Source: Adiantum capillus-veneris (lineage: Eukaryota > Streptophyta > Polypodiopsida > Polypodiales > Pteridaceae). From it: a stretch of DNA of 64,000 nucleotides. The stretch spans positions 69,770,912 through 69,834,911 of the forward strand of contig CM043963.1 of assembly GCA_014529385.2 (NCBI GenBank), read 5' to 3'. This document shows positions 22,832 through 34,909 of this stretch, one piece after another; the stretch's first letter is position 1; each line of letters starts with the position of its first letter. The notes under the pieces are model-generated. The model ran no database searches, was not told the DNA's origin, and saw nothing but the letters and a program-made list of their open reading frames with translations. Position numbers and translations under genes: made by a program.

Positions 22832-24406
22832 ATGGCCTTCCCTAATTTTTATGGTAAGCCTGGGGAGGTTGCTCCAGACTTTTTGGATAATTTGGAAATG
22901 GCCTTTCTGGTATCGGGAAGGGATGACGAAGCTACTAAGTTAAGGGCCTTTCCTTTGGTCTTGAGGGAAGGTGCAAAATTATGGTATCAAACTTTGGCAC
23001 CTGAAGAAAGAAGAGACTGGGAGTCCTTAAAGATGGCCTTCATCGAAAAATTTCGCCGCCATGAGCCTCCAGAGGAGATATGGAGACAACTCTTAGAGCT
23101 ACGCCAAACATCACCCAATGACTATGGAAGCTATGAAGGAAAGTTTTCCAACCTGTGGGAGAAATGGTGTGCATCACTAGGTGAAGGAGAAAGGGCGCCA
23201 GAATGCCTAAAGAAGGACTGTTTCCTGGCAGGGCTTTACCCCATCCTTCGAGAAAAGGTAAAAGGTAAATTCCCAGATACCTTTGATAAAGCTATGACTT
23301 ATGCAAGGGAAAAGGATAGGAAGTTAAAATTCCAAGCTCATCAACTACAAGGAGGAATGGAGCCTCCACCGCTAGCTCAACCTACGGCAAGGGTAGTAGC
23401 AGGGACAGGAGAAACAGACCAAGAGCCCTCTCAACAAGAATTACTTCAACAAATCACCAATCAACTAGAGAGCCTGTCCATCAATCTGGTTCAAGGTGTA
23501 AGGGCTCCCCAGCCAGGAAATGAACGAAATAGACAAGAAGGACAAAGGCAAGCACGTGAGTACATTTGCTAAAACTGTGGAGAGGTAGGTCACGGCATGT
23601 ATTATTGCCCCCATCCACGACGTTATCAGGGAAATGGTAATCAAAGACGGCCTCCTCGCCAGCAAGTCACTCCTCCTCGAGCTAGGCCACTAAATGGACA
23701 AAATGCATACGTGGCTCCACCAATCCAAATATTGAGACCCCCTCCTCCACCACCACAAGCACCAGCAGAGATCCCTCCACTACCATCGGGGGGGGAGGAC
23801 AGAGCTATCTCTGTCATAAGTCTTGACAATGGTAAGGATAAAGGGAAAGAAAAAATGGAGGAAGCTATTGCCATGCCAATAAAGAGAGTTAGGAGACAAA
23901 GAACTGATGAAATGGAAGCTTCAGAGCCGGATAAAGGGAATGAGGGTTCCTCCCAAGTGATAGGAGACAAGAAAAGGAAGAGTAGGTCAAGGAGGCACAT
24001 AGGAGTAGAAGACTTTCCACTTGGGGTAGGATCCATACCTTATGACCTGGTAGCAGATGTGAGTAAGCAAGGACCAAAGATTTCATGGCAGCAACTCCTC
24101 CACCTTTCCCCAAAGATGCGTAGAACCTGGTCTAAGATGGTCAGCACCAGGAGGGCTAAGGCAAAGTCAATTGGGTCTATTAGTGCAAGAGGCATGAAGG
24201 ATATCGTGCCAGTCATTGATGCAGAGATTAAGAGTCAGCGAGTCTCCAATGTGTACGTAGATGGTGGAGCCGAGATTTGTGTTATGACAGAGAAATTAAT
24301 GCACAGGTTGGGTTTGGAAGTAAACGAGCAAACTTCCTTACAAGCTAAGATGGCAAATAATGTAAGGGTGGCTTGTGTGGGAAAGGTTAATGGAGTGAAG
24401 GTTTGA
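22832..24406 (+). pseudogene. Element D gag and aspartic protease
   Basis: Gag starts MAFPNFYGKPGEVAPDFLDN and contains the capsid motifs KLWYQTL, FIEKFRR and YEGKFSNLWEKW. The zinc knuckle NCGEVGHGMYYC lost its first spacer residue to TAA at 23570-23572. A Pro-rich linker follows, then the protease site YVDGGAEICVMTE near 24,262, with DGG in place of the usual DSG/DTG. TGA at 24404-24406 and 24482-24484 interrupt the protease. Gag, protease and the first part of RT share one frame, so the original product was a single polyprotein. Confidence 0.88.
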
Positions 24407-24538
24407 GCTTTTGGTGTGGCAATCTCAATTGATGCTTATGTGATCCCAACTAAGGGGGAGGGCTATCCGCTAATCCTTGGATGACCTTGGCTTATGGCTA
24501 TGAAAGCTAGGCAAGATTAGGAGACAGGTTCCCTTGAG

Positions 24539-25217
24539 TTGCGACCAAATCATAAGGTAGGTGGCAAGCAACAAAAAATTGTGTATGACATGAAGCAGGG
24601 TAGACAACAAGACCTAGAGATGGAGACTTCTATGGATGAATGGAGCACAAGCATTTGCTCTTCATCTGAGGATGAGTCATTTGAGGAGGATGCTAGCTCT
24701 TTGGAAGTCATGGGTATAATACTGCGAAACCCAGAAGGAGAAGGTGGTCAAGACTCTCTAAACAAGGAAGAAGCCAAAGGCTTAGAGGAGATGCTAGCTA
24801 AGGACCTACTAGAAGAAGAAAGAGAAACCTATTTACAGGTACTAAAGAAGCATGCTGGCCTCTTTATAACTGATTACGAGCACATTAAAGGAGCGACGGT
24901 AACCCAACACCATATCCAATTAAAGGAAGGTGCCAAACCAGTGGTGCAAAGGCTAAGGAGATTAGGGCTAGTGCAACAAGATGCACTCTTAAAAGAAGTA
25001 AAAAGATTACTCAAGGCAGGATTTATCTACCCAGTGGAAGATTCTGAGTGGGTGTCTCCAATTGTGGTAGCACCAAAGAAAAATGGGAAGTGGAGGGTAT
25101 GTGTGGATTACAAGCCTCTAAACGCAGCCACAAAAAGGGACCATTGTCCTTTGCCTTTTCAAGATGAAATACTAAATGAAGTGGCTGGTCATGAAAGGTA
25201 CACAATGTGTGATGGGG
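24539..25217 (+). pseudogene. Element D RT, N-terminal part
   Basis: Same frame as gag. It contains HHIQLKEGAKPV, FIYPVEDSEWVSPIVVAPKKNGK and WRVCVDYKPLNAATKRDHCPLP, the palm/fingers of a Ty3 RT. The frame is lost at 25,205-25,217, where an extra base in a G-run moves the following GYSGYFQI motif to another frame. Confidence 0.9.
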
Positions 25218-26606
25218 TACTCAGGCTACTTCCAAATCAGAATTGCAGATGAAGACCAAAGAAAGACTACCTTCATAACACCTTGGGGGTGTTTTGCTTA
25301 TAGAGTTATGCCTTTTGGTTTAACTAATGCCCCAGCTACTTTCCAGAGGTTTATGAACTTGGTGTTTCAACCTTACTTTGGTAAGTCCATACGAGTCTTC
25401 ATTGATGATTTTTGCATTTACAGCTCTAGGGAAGTACATCTGTCCAAGGTTGATGAAGGTTTCACCCGTCTGGCCCAATTGGGTGGGCAATTGAATAAAG
25501 ACAAGTGCCACATAGGTGAAAGAAAGGTCACTCTACTAGGCCATGTTGTGTCTCAAGATGGTATTGAGGCTGACCCTGAAAAGGTAAAGACATTGTTAGC
25601 TTTACCTACTCCTTCAAACGTGAAGCAACTAGTCTCCTTCATTCAAAAGGTTCGCTACATGGGACGATTCATACATCTCCTTTCTCAGGCAATCTATCCT
25701 TTGCAGCAACTCACTAAACACACTACATTGACATGGAGTGAGGAGGGAGAAAGGTGCTTTCAAGAAGTTAAAACCATCTTGAGCTCATTGCCTGTCGTCC
25801 TACAACCCACATGGGGTGAATTATTCTATGTAAATCCTAGTGTAGGTCCAGAAGCCCTAGGAGCTGTCTTGATGCAAAAAGACCCAAAGACATCTCTCAT
25901 GAGACTAGTCTACTTCTTAAGTAGAGTGATGACAACTGCTGAAAAGGGTTTCAGCGCAACTGAGAAATTGGTGCTAGCTCTTAAGTTTGCAGCGGAAAAG
26001 TTTCGGGCTTACTTACTTCCGAGACAATTTGTGGTGATCACAACTGAGGAGGTTTTTCCATATGCCCTACAACACATGGAACTGTCTCAAAGAATAGCAA
26101 AGTGGGTGGTGCAGCTTCAAGAGTTTGACTACACACTACAAGTAGAGGATTCCACCCGTGCTTGTTTGGCAGATGTCCTCACACAAAGGTGTTATGAGAA
26201 GGCCAAGAAAGAGGCACCTAGTAAGGTACCGCCTATCCCGGAGCCTGAAGTTCTACTGGGAGCACACAGTCTGTATTTTGATGGGGCTTACAAGAGGACC
26301 AAAGACAAGGCATCAGCAGGCATAGTAATATTAGGTCCAGAGAAGGAGAAGATCTTTGCAAAAGGGTTTCTTCTAAAAGAGGTTCATTCTAACAATGAGG
26401 CAGAGTACCATGCCCTTGTTTTAGGGTTGCAATGTTGTCTTTCTCAGGGCATCACAAAGCTAAATGTTTTTGGTGACTCCATGTTGATTGTTAAGCAAAT
26501 GGTTGGTGTATGGGCCTGTAAAAATGACAAATTGTCTGTTAAGATGAGGGAAGCAAAGGCCTTGTTGAAGGGTTTTAAAGAAGTTCAAGCTAAATGTTTT
26601 TGGTGA
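25205..26606 (+). pseudogene. Element D RT, RNase H and added RNase H domain
   Basis: Continues RT (MPFGLTNAPATFQRFM, catalytic FIDDFCIYS) and the connection. A Ty3 RNase H with decayed catalytic signature follows (FYVNPSVGPEALGAVL in place of the TDAS form). A second RNase H-like domain comes next (LYFDGAYKRTKDKASAGIVI, EVHSNNEAEYHALVLGL, VFGDSMLIVKQM). A second, archaeal-type RNase H next to a degenerate first one is a hallmark of the plant Tat lineage. The frame ends at a stop (26,604-26,606) created by the 130-bp tandem duplication. Confidence 0.9.
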
Positions 26607-26716
26607 CTCCATGTTGATTGTTAAGCAAATGGTTGGTGTATGGGCCTGTAAAAATGAAAAATTGTCTGTTAAGATGAGGGAAGCAAAGGCCTTGTTGAAG
26701 GGTTTTAAAGAAGTTC
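26457..26716 (+). repeat. 130-bp tandem duplication inside RNase H
   Basis: 26,457-26,586 is repeated as 26,587-26,716 with one change (GACAAA versus GAAAAA). The unit is not a multiple of three, so it shifts the frame. Confidence 0.95.
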
Positions 26717-28161
26717 GAGTGCACTTTGTACCTAGAGATCAAAATCGAGAAGCAGATGCCTTAGCAGGTGAAGAACTAAAAACTCTCATAGTAGGTGCTA
26801 TCCTTGTGAAAAGTCCTTTATACCAGGGAAAGGAGGAGCTGCATGATTTACTTTACTTTCTTGAGCATTGTGAAGCACCCTCTGGTATGAGTAAAAGTGA
26901 ACGTAGGTGGTTGGCAAAAAAGGCTACCAGCTATAGCTTAGTGAATGAGGACTTGTATTGTAGAGGGAAAGATGCTGTCTTAAGGAGAGTTCCTGCATCC
27001 CAAGAGATAAAGGATATTTTTTTTAGTTGTCATGAAGGTGTGTGTGGTGGCCACTTTGCACAAGAGATTACTAGCAGAAAGATTTTACAAGCAGGGTTCA
27101 CGTGGCCAAGCCTCCATCGAGATGTACAACATTGGTGCCGCACATGTGAGGTTTGCCAAAAAGTTGGACCAAGGTGTCTTACCCATGAAAATCAGCATCC
27201 AATCAAAACCTATGGGCCATTTGAAAGATGGGGGATAGATGCAATAGGGCCACTACCTTGCACTCAATCAGGGAAGGAATACATCATTATGGGGGTGGAG
27301 TACATGACCAGATGGGCAGAAGCTCGTCCCACAAAGCGCATCACAGCCAAGGACGTGAGTGATTTCATTTTTGAATGCCTTTGTTGCCGTTTTGGCACAC
27401 CTTTGGAGATTCTCTCGGATAGGGGACCGGGATTTCAAGCTGATTTAGTCGGGCAATTGATGAGCAAGTTAAAAATCAAGCGCAGGCACTCTACACCATA
27501 CTACCCTCAGTGCAATGGTCTTGTGGAAAAGGTAAATGGTCTTATATGTAAAATCATCACTAAGCAAGTGCATTTACATCCTAAGACATGGGACAAACAC
27601 CTAGATGCAGCACTTTGGGCCTACAGAACATCCTTTAAAACATCCTTGGGGTATACACCTTTTCACTTGGTTTACGGGCAAGAGGCACTATTGCCTATAG
27701 AAGTGGAGCTAGCGAGCCTCCGAGTTCTAAAAGCACATCAAGAGGATAGTCAAGAGAAGCAGGTGGAAGGAAGAATCATCGATTTGGAGAGGTTAAGGCT
27801 AGATCGAGAGTCAGCAGTGAAGTACTATGCAGCCCAGATAGACAAGAAACGAAAGAAGTTCAATCGCAACCTTGTCAAGAAAGGTATCAAGGAAGGTTCT
27901 TTAGTGCTCAGATACGACAATCTCTTTGATGGCAGGAAGGATGGTAAGTTCTTGCTTAAGTGGGAAGGCCCTTTTGTAGTGATACAGAGGTTCTCAAATG
28001 GTAGTTACCAACTAGGTGACCTAGATGGTAAGGTACATCAGACCCCGGTAAATGGTTGGCGATTGAAGGCCTACCAATGTCGTCTTTCACAGCCATATGC
28101 TGGTGAAATCAATGCTAAGGATGGTTCAGTGGAGAGCTCATCATATTCGAGCTCCAACTAA
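26611..28161 (+). CDS. Element D integrase (with end of RNase H)
   Basis: Open 516-residue frame starting inside the second copy of the tandem duplication. Residues 1-70 finish the added RNase H (HFVPRDQNREADALAG). Then come the H2C2 domain (CHEGVCGGHFAQEITSRK, CRTCEVCQKVG), catalytic D (WGIDAIGPL), D (LSDRGPGFQ) and E (CNGLVEKVNGLICK), and a C-terminal GPFVVIQRFSNGSYQLGDLDG. No chromodomain follows. The domain itself appears intact, but it is cut off from the upstream pol frame. Confidence 0.92.
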   Translation: MLIVKQMVGVWACKNEKLSVKMREAKALLKGFKEVRVHFVPRDQNREADALAGEELKTLIVGAILVKSPLYQGKEELHDLLYFLEHCEAPSGMSKSERRWLAKKATSYSLVNEDLYCRGKDAVLRRVPASQEIKDIFFSCHEGVCGGHFAQEITSRKILQAGFTWPSLHRDVQHWCRTCEVCQKVGPRCLTHENQHPIKTYGPFERWGIDAIGPLPCTQSGKEYIIMGVEYMTRWAEARPTKRITAKDVSDFIFECLCCRFGTPLEILSDRGPGFQADLVGQLMSKLKIKRRHSTPYYPQCNGLVEKVNGLICKIITKQVHLHPKTWDKHLDAALWAYRTSFKTSLGYTPFHLVYGQEALLPIEVELASLRVLKAHQEDSQEKQVEGRIIDLERLRLDRESAVKYYAAQIDKKRKKFNRNLVKKGIKEGSLVLRYDNLFDGRKDGKFLLKWEGPFVVIQRFSNGSYQLGDLDGKVHQTPVNGWRLKAYQCRLSQPYAGEINAKDGSVESSSYSSSN

Positions 28162-28496
28162 GGTAACAATCATGTACATAGTCGTTTCAAAAAAAAAAAA
28201 AAGGGAAAAAAAGGAAAAAAAAGAGAAGAAAAAAAGAAAAAAAGAGAATGCTACCAGTGAAAGCGGATATTGACAATGAATGGGGTATGGCTTTCAAGGG
28301 TCTAGGAGACTAGTTGTTAGTCATCGATGGATACAATTATTCATCAGAAAGGACTAAACAGGGTGCATCAGCCAAGAAAGCAGTAACATGGCAAATTCAA
28401 TTGGTACCATGTGGGTAAGTATTCAAGAGAACCCTATTGTAGCACAACCTACAGCTAGAGGCATCAAATACCTCTAGCTTAAGGGGGAGGGCTATA
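28162..28496 (+). other. Element D 3' untranslated region and polypurine tract
   Basis: A purine-only stretch (28,187-28,247, A-runs with G) follows the integrase stop. The polypurine tract TTAAGGGGGAGG (28,479-28,490) lies six bases before the 3' LTR and would prime plus-strand synthesis. No gene is seen here. Confidence 0.75.
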
Positions 28497-30012
28497 TGAT
28501 GCATGGTTTTTAGGACCCCTTCTGAAGATGCAATAAAGGCACAGTCAGTTGTTGGGGAGATGAGGATACTCTAGTCCAAGGGATCTCGAAAGAGAAGAAA
28601 AATCTACTTCACAAGCACCAAAGAGTAAAAAGTGCCATGGACAGAAGATACGTGGGAACGAGCTCTTATGCATGCCTACAACCTATATCTTACAGAATAG
28701 CCCATTCTAGGTGTGAATTTCTAGTGAAATTTACACGAGGATGTTCGTGTGGACTCACAGCACAGCATACTCCGTTTTCACTTTTTTACCGACAGTAAAT
28801 ATTTTTTACCATAGTAAATATTTTTTACCTACAGTAAATATTTTTCACCTACATGGTAAATACAAATCACTTTTTACCTACAGTAACTTTTTTTACCCAT
28901 GGTAAATATTTTTTTACTGCACCATAAGTATTTGATAGGTAACAGTTCACTGATACTAGAAGCAGTGATTGGGCATCAACAATGCAGTTACAGGAGGAGA
29001 AAAGGGGAAAATCTTATGGTAAAGGTGAGTCAACAGGGATAAAGACTTTTGAGTTGAAAAGAGACATGCTGATTTTTTCAAAGAACACATGTCAAAAGAA
29101 GCCATGGTTGAGGATTTTTTGAGAATTTGATATTCAGGAGGACCCAGCAGGTCCCCCCCTGACATGTGCAGAACCTCCAGTTTCAACAGCCACCTAACTT
29201 GCTCTTAAATGCTGGTCAAGGCCTTATCCCCATGTGTCACAATCAGAAAAATCAGCATTTATCCTCTCCTCTCACATCACTCTAGAGAATATCTTGATGG
29301 TGACATATCAGGTGACCTCAATCTGTTGACCACCCTAAGCAAAAAGTAACCCCAATCACCGGATTTAAGCATGTTTATCCCTAATCCTAAACCCTCTCAG
29401 AAACCTGTATAAGGAGGCCTTCTCTCACTCAAAAAAACACTTCACCCACTTCACCAAGCAATGAAGCTATGATGACATTGCTCACAACAAGGAGCTATGG
29501 AGGGAGCTCTACTCTCTCTCTCCCTCTCGCTCTCTCCCTCTAGTATGCTACATTACTAGCCCTAAAACCTAAATAAGGAGTCTTCTCTCATGCTCCATGG
29601 CCACCATCCTCGCCATCATTCTCTAAGGTATTGATGTGTTGCTAGTAGGATCATACTTACTTGCTGGGTTGATTGTTTTTGACAAGGGATTATGCCATCC
29701 TTGGCTTGCTTCTCTATATCCTTGTTATGTATGATCAGATGCCGTTGTATTGTTAAGATGATGTCTTGTGTATATATATGCTACATAAGGTCCCTAAGCT
29801 CCGTTTCTATGTGTTTTGCCATATGTTTTGATGCCATCATAATGCCAGAAGTCTCACTTGCCTGTATGCACTATGTGTGAGGTCCCTAAACCTCTTAATT
29901 TAGGGTGGTGCCCCCTTTGTTTTGTTCTTTGCTTGTTTGCATGAGGCGTGGTTTGTGGAGTGTGCACAAGTACAGAGGCCACCCGATTGCACTGCTCTTT
30001 TTCCCGCCATCA
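28497..30012 (+). mobile_element. 3' LTR of element D
   Basis: 1,516 bp, same termini as the 5' LTR and about 98-99% identical by eye, so D inserted relatively recently compared with the elements around it. It is followed by the GTTAC duplication at 30,013-30,017. Confidence 0.95.
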
Positions 30013-31948
30013 GTTACCTCCTCTATCAATTGATCAGCTGTCGGCATCAAGGATGTCTGGGCATCTTTCTTGGTAGAGGGTTCGCTTTTAATCGATGAAG
30101 AGCCAGTGGTTACTGAATCAGTATCCTCTGACACTTCCCCATATGCTTTGCAGTTATCGACAAGATATAACGCTTCCCTTGTAACCTGTTGAAACGTGCT
30201 ACAGGCTTTCAAGTGAAGGTCCTTTTTCAAGGTTTCATTCCTAAGTCCTTCAACGAAGAGCACAGACAATCTCTCATCCTGCGGTAATTCTCTCCTCGGG
30301 CACCTCTCAATGTATTGCTTGAATCTCAAGGTTGCTTCCTTCACTTTTTCATTCTCCCTTTGTTTAAAAGGGAGAATGAAAAAGCGTATATCTGCGATAC
30401 AGTATTATGCTTTATACCCCGTTTTGAGAATTCTTCTGCGAACTCGCGCAATACATGTTCAATATGCGAACAAGTTTCAGGGTTTAAAGGTTGAAACCAG
30501 GTTAAGGCCGTCCCTTCCAAGTTCAGCCAGAATCCCTCGTATTGAGTGTGGAAATCAGTGATCTGTTCTGCTCTTAAGACTTGCTTGAAGAGCGATACAT
30601 GGGCATATGGATCCCCCGATCCGCTATACTTCTTTGGCATGCACTTTGCTACTTGGGATGGCCTGATCCATCTATGGTCAGCGGTCAATCTCATTGCTCC
30701 CATGTCTCGACTTAATCGTTCTCGTGCATCATGGAGGTCGTTGGTTGCTCTCATTGGCTCCCCCGCCCCAAATCTACTACTAGGTGATAAATGTGATGGA
30801 GTGGCTGCAATTGTTGGACCTACAGCCGTATGTGTAGAGATAGGAACTGCACTACCTCGATTCGTAGCCATTGATTCTCTGGAATGTAACGTTCCCATGG
30901 GACTTGCATTGAATAATGAGGTCGATTGAAAGAATCAACTACATGAGTCCTCCCTCTGCCTGTGGTCAATGGTTCTGGCATGACAGTTGTAGGTGTTGGT
31001 CTTAGTGGGCTTGGAGTGACATAATACTGATGAAGTGGTCCCCCAAAGTACGTATATCCTTCCAATTCTTTTTTATCGATTGCTGCATGTCGTCTTCCAT
31101 ACTTATCGTATGCTGCAATTTTCGTTTCCGCTCCCTCTGTGTAGGTGGACATAAAGTCTTTTCCGCTCAGTCATCTCCCCGACGTAGGGTTCCTCGCATC
31201 TATAATAGAGATCTTGCTCTCCATTATTATACTTGTATAACCCCAAGTAGACATTATCCGTGTTGATTCTCAACGTTTCGTTTTCTCGCCTTAATCTCGC
31301 ATTAGGTAAGCTCATTGTTGGTGCCTTTTCCTCATGTTCCTCGTCTATTTTGGCTTTTGTGCCCATCAATCCCCACTTTTCTACGATGTTAGGATTCAGG
31401 AATACCAAGTACATGATACCCTCGTCATCTAGGTACCTGTCTCCGCTATAGCTTACAGGCACCAAGTCCCTGAACTCACTTGGTCTATCTTCTATTTTCA
31501 CATAGTAGCGGTCCATACCATCTTTGTATATCTTGGCACCTTGCTTGTTGTCATATTGATACTTGATGAACAATAGCTTTAGTGTGGCCAAGGGGTCTGA
31601 TGGTCCAGCTGCCATGTTTTCTCTTCCGTTTAGTTTTATTTGTCCCAAGTGTTCCGTGAAATACTCAGAAGATCTCTCTGAAGAAGTGTCGGAGATGACT
31701 TCTTCAAGGATCGGCTCTAACGGTCGCACTATCCCATGGTTTACACTCTCGTCCTTTGATGCAACACTCGTTTGATCCGCTAAATTTAGGTGTCTGGTGT
31801 TGATTTGTTTTCCCGATCTCAAAAACATGAAGAAAGTGGGATTTACTAAGACTGAATCCAAACCTCTTACCTGGAGATGGAAAGATCTTCCAATTCCTGC
31901 AACAACTGCATGGGTTGTTACTTGATCGGTCTCTGCAAATGAATACAC
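30013..31948 (-). pseudogene. Element C gag, N-terminal part
   Basis: Minus-strand frames from 31,948 begin MYSFAETDQVTTHAVV. A first region (residues 1-280) has no motif I know. Then a retrotransposon capsid domain appears at about 30,690-30,050 (YSGSGDPYAHVSLFKQVL, LEGTALTWFQPL, RFKQYIERCP). The frame breaks near 31,110, near 30,900 and at a hairpin at 30,344-30,384. The C-terminal half resumes at 19,954 across element D in the same frame. Confidence 0.78.
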
Positions 31949-33390
31949 TGGATGGCTATGAGATCACTGTATCATTCCAACTGTCAGCAAATTCAAAATT
32001 TCAAAATGATCTCAACACAATTTTGCTTGCAGATTATTGACAGTATGTCCAATTTGAGTTTTGAAAACTCTTGGTATCTTGTATAAACTAGGTCTATGAG
32101 CAGGTCAAAAATGAGCTGGATCTGGGCCAGAGGTACATTAATCGCGATCGTAGTTCTGAGCCCAAATTAGATGAAACTTCACCAGCTTGTTCACTAGGCT
32201 ATTTTAAGACTACCTACCCGACACTTTTGTATTTGGACTCAAAAAGGTCAAGTTTTTACCATTTCTTGGTTGAAAGTGCCTGTTTTCCCAAATTTATCAG
32301 TTTGACTAGATTTTGATGTTTGATTTTGGATTTGAGAGATACCTGGGGTTGTCCTGTGTACAGGCTATCCCCTTGTATGGTTCCTTCTCATTTTGATGTG
32401 TTTTGGTCTACTGAAACTCAATTTCTAAGCCAGCTTAGCAATTTTTGACTTGGATCTGTGTTCAGATGGTTTGACAGGTATTTTGAGGTTTCTGGCTCTA
32501 GGTCCTTTAGACTTTTATGTTTGTATACACCTGGGGATCCCACAAATGAAATCTGGTCCAAATCTGGCACTTAGGTACACCGATCGCGATCGTACTTCTG
32601 AGCCCAAATCAGACCAAATTTGGCATGCTTGTAGACACTGATGTTTTAAGGCTATCCCCAAAGTCGTTTTGCATTTGGATCACCAAAAGACAAGATTTCG
32701 CACTTTCTGGGTCTGTCAGGCTCGTTTTACCCAAGTGGCCTGATTTCCTTGATTTTTGATGTTTTTGAGTGTGGTTGCTTTAGACAAAGTTGTTTAGAAT
32801 CTTATCAGGAAGGCACATGTCAAATCTTGTCCAAATCTGACACTGAGGTACACCGATTGCGATCGTAGTACCTGGGCCAAATCTGATGAAATTTTGTCTG
32901 CTCCCTCTGATAAGTGTTTCCTAGTGTTTTGTGCTACCACTTTGTGATTTGAATCAATATCAATCCTGTTTGGTCAGATTTTCAGAATTTCAGAGTCTTA
33001 TGGCTTTTTTGGCCAAAGTTATGGTTTTCTGGTTTCTCGGCTCTGACTTTTGCCCCAAATCTGACTGGAATGTGATTTACTTATCCTACTCCTAAGTAAA
33101 AAAATGAAAAAACATAAGAAAATAAATCAAACAAAACAAACACGACGGATTTCGCGTGAGATTTCAGTACTCAATCGAATTAGAGAAATTGAAGAGCAAA
33201 AATGCTTCAACACACTCACTCACAGCTCCCTAAATCTCCTAAGAGAAGATCTAGACGGTCCACTGGATCTAGACTCCATTAAGCTCTAAACCCTTGTCTA
33301 GCAGCCTAACAGAGGTGTAAAATGGATTTGTGGATTGATCTTTTTAAGGAGTCTAACTGCGCACTCGGTCACTTATCACCTAAGGTACAA
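31949..33390 (-). other. Element C leader
   Basis: About 1.4 kb between primer site and gag with no supported gene. It contains three spaced copies of a phrase around CCGATCGCGATCGTA followed by TCTGAGCCCAAAT (about 32,138, 32,579 and 32,850). A long leader is usual for Athila/Tat elements. Confidence 0.6.
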
Positions 33391-33408
33391 TCCCCGGCAG
33401 CGGCGCCA
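33391..33408 (-). promoter_or_regulatory. Primer binding site of element C
   Basis: On the minus strand the sequence is TGGCGCCGCTGCCGGGGA, one base from the LTR. This closely resembles the primer site common in plant Athila/Tat elements (one internal base changed) and fixes the element's orientation. Confidence 0.85.
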
Positions 33409-33409
33409 A

Positions 33410-34170
33410 TGTTTGCAGGTCGCCGCGATGGATGTCCATAGCATAGCTCTCAAGCATCAACATATTTATCAATACAGGGGAAGAGACTCGGATGAGGCAT
33501 GGGAACTCACTAGGGTGTCAATCCTAATGAAGTGAACTCGAAGAGATGCAACTACTAATTCTACAAGTAAATCAAACGCATTGCCGCCAAGTAATCTGCC
33601 TATGTCCTCCTACACCGTTCTTCAGTCATCAAGCCCGTTTACCATGCAAATCATATCGAAATCGCACGAAACTTGAAGGGAAGCTACAGGAGACTATCAG
33701 GAACATATCCTATCACTACCACAGCATTCTGGAGAGTTACAACGATCGCGATCGTTCATCCCAAAGTCAACAAAAACAGCGAACAGGTGATCCTAATGGG
33801 TCGTTTTAGGGTCCCTAAAGCCCCTCCTAGGGTCAAAACAACATAAAACACGCATATAGACACTCAAAGCAGCGATTTAAGGCGTCAAACTCGTAGTTGA
33901 AAACCTACACCGAATCTTGAATGATTACACTTGAATGAAAGAGCAAGAGGAGAGGAACACAATGCAATAATCAAATCTGAATTTGGATTACCGTAGCCGC
34001 AATGGCGAAGATTACAAGTTTGAACAAGAAGGAGCTCTCAAATGTACGCTGTCTTCTCAGTTCTCCATTAAAAGATTATCTTCAAACTTACAAAAAATGA
34101 CCTTTATAGATTAGGTCTTTACAAAATGGCTTGTCCGGCCATAAGCTCCCAAACCTCTAACTGGCCTTCT
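33410..34170 (-). mobile_element. 5' LTR of element C
   Basis: Starts (plus strand) TGTTTGCAGGTCGCC beside the primer site and matches 5,761-6,253. The right end is approximate: beyond 33,896 there is no second copy in the window, because the other LTR is interrupted by copia element F. Confidence 0.7.
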
Positions 34171-34178
34171 AATATACA

Positions 34179-34909
34179 ATGGCTCCCATAAGAATAATCA
34201 TACATCCTTTGATAATTTCTCAGCTTAGAGATGCTTCTTTACAAAAGAATTTTACAATGGTTTCTCAGAAAAATATGGTCCTTCTGGCAACGGCCGCTTG
34301 TTGCTTCATCCGCGCCAAACATTCTTGCTTCCTGAAGATGGTAGCGTTCCCACATTTTTGGATGAGTGGCAATGTCTACTTGATGAGGCTACTACTACAG
34401 GCCTTAGTTTTACTAATTCACAAAAAGTTACGATGTTCCTTACTACTCTACCATCCACTTGGACAACATTCGTAACTACTCAAAGTAGTATCGTTGGTCT
34501 CACATTACCGGTTCTTATTGGTCGGATCCTCCAAGAGGATACTATGCGAACAAATGCAACTTCACATGGCCCTAGTACGACTACACCACTAGTCATGTTC
34601 TCCAAAAGCATAAGATTTACTTCACCATACTTCCGCAAGAGAAATGTTACCTGCAAAGAACCCTCATCAGGCTCTTTTATAATTCCAAGTCCCTCTACCT
34701 CAGAAAGTTTAACACCTACTCCCCGCTCACGTGATATAACTTGCACATACTATTATAAACAAGGTCACCATCATGAAAACCATTGGAAACGTGCTTTCAA
34801 TAAGCAAGAACCACAAGAGCATCAATCTAACCTTGCTGAAGTAGAAGGGGAGAAAAATAATAGTGACACTGATGAACTAACTTTCGATTTGGTCTTCTAC
34901 AAAAACTAA
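34179..34909 (+). pseudogene. Ty1/copia gag fragment (element G)
   Basis: The frame 34,298-34,909 reads LLHPRQTFLLPEDGSVPTFL, then SFTNSQKVTMFLTTLPSTW, the UBN2-type copia capsid. It ends with a zinc-knuckle remnant CTYYYKQGHHHENHW whose second Cys has become Tyr. Its N-terminus continues upstream in another frame. No pol follows. Confidence 0.65.

Noticed and set aside
31030-31775. Plus-strand ORFs across element C gag
   Set aside because: Antisense shadows of the gag frame.
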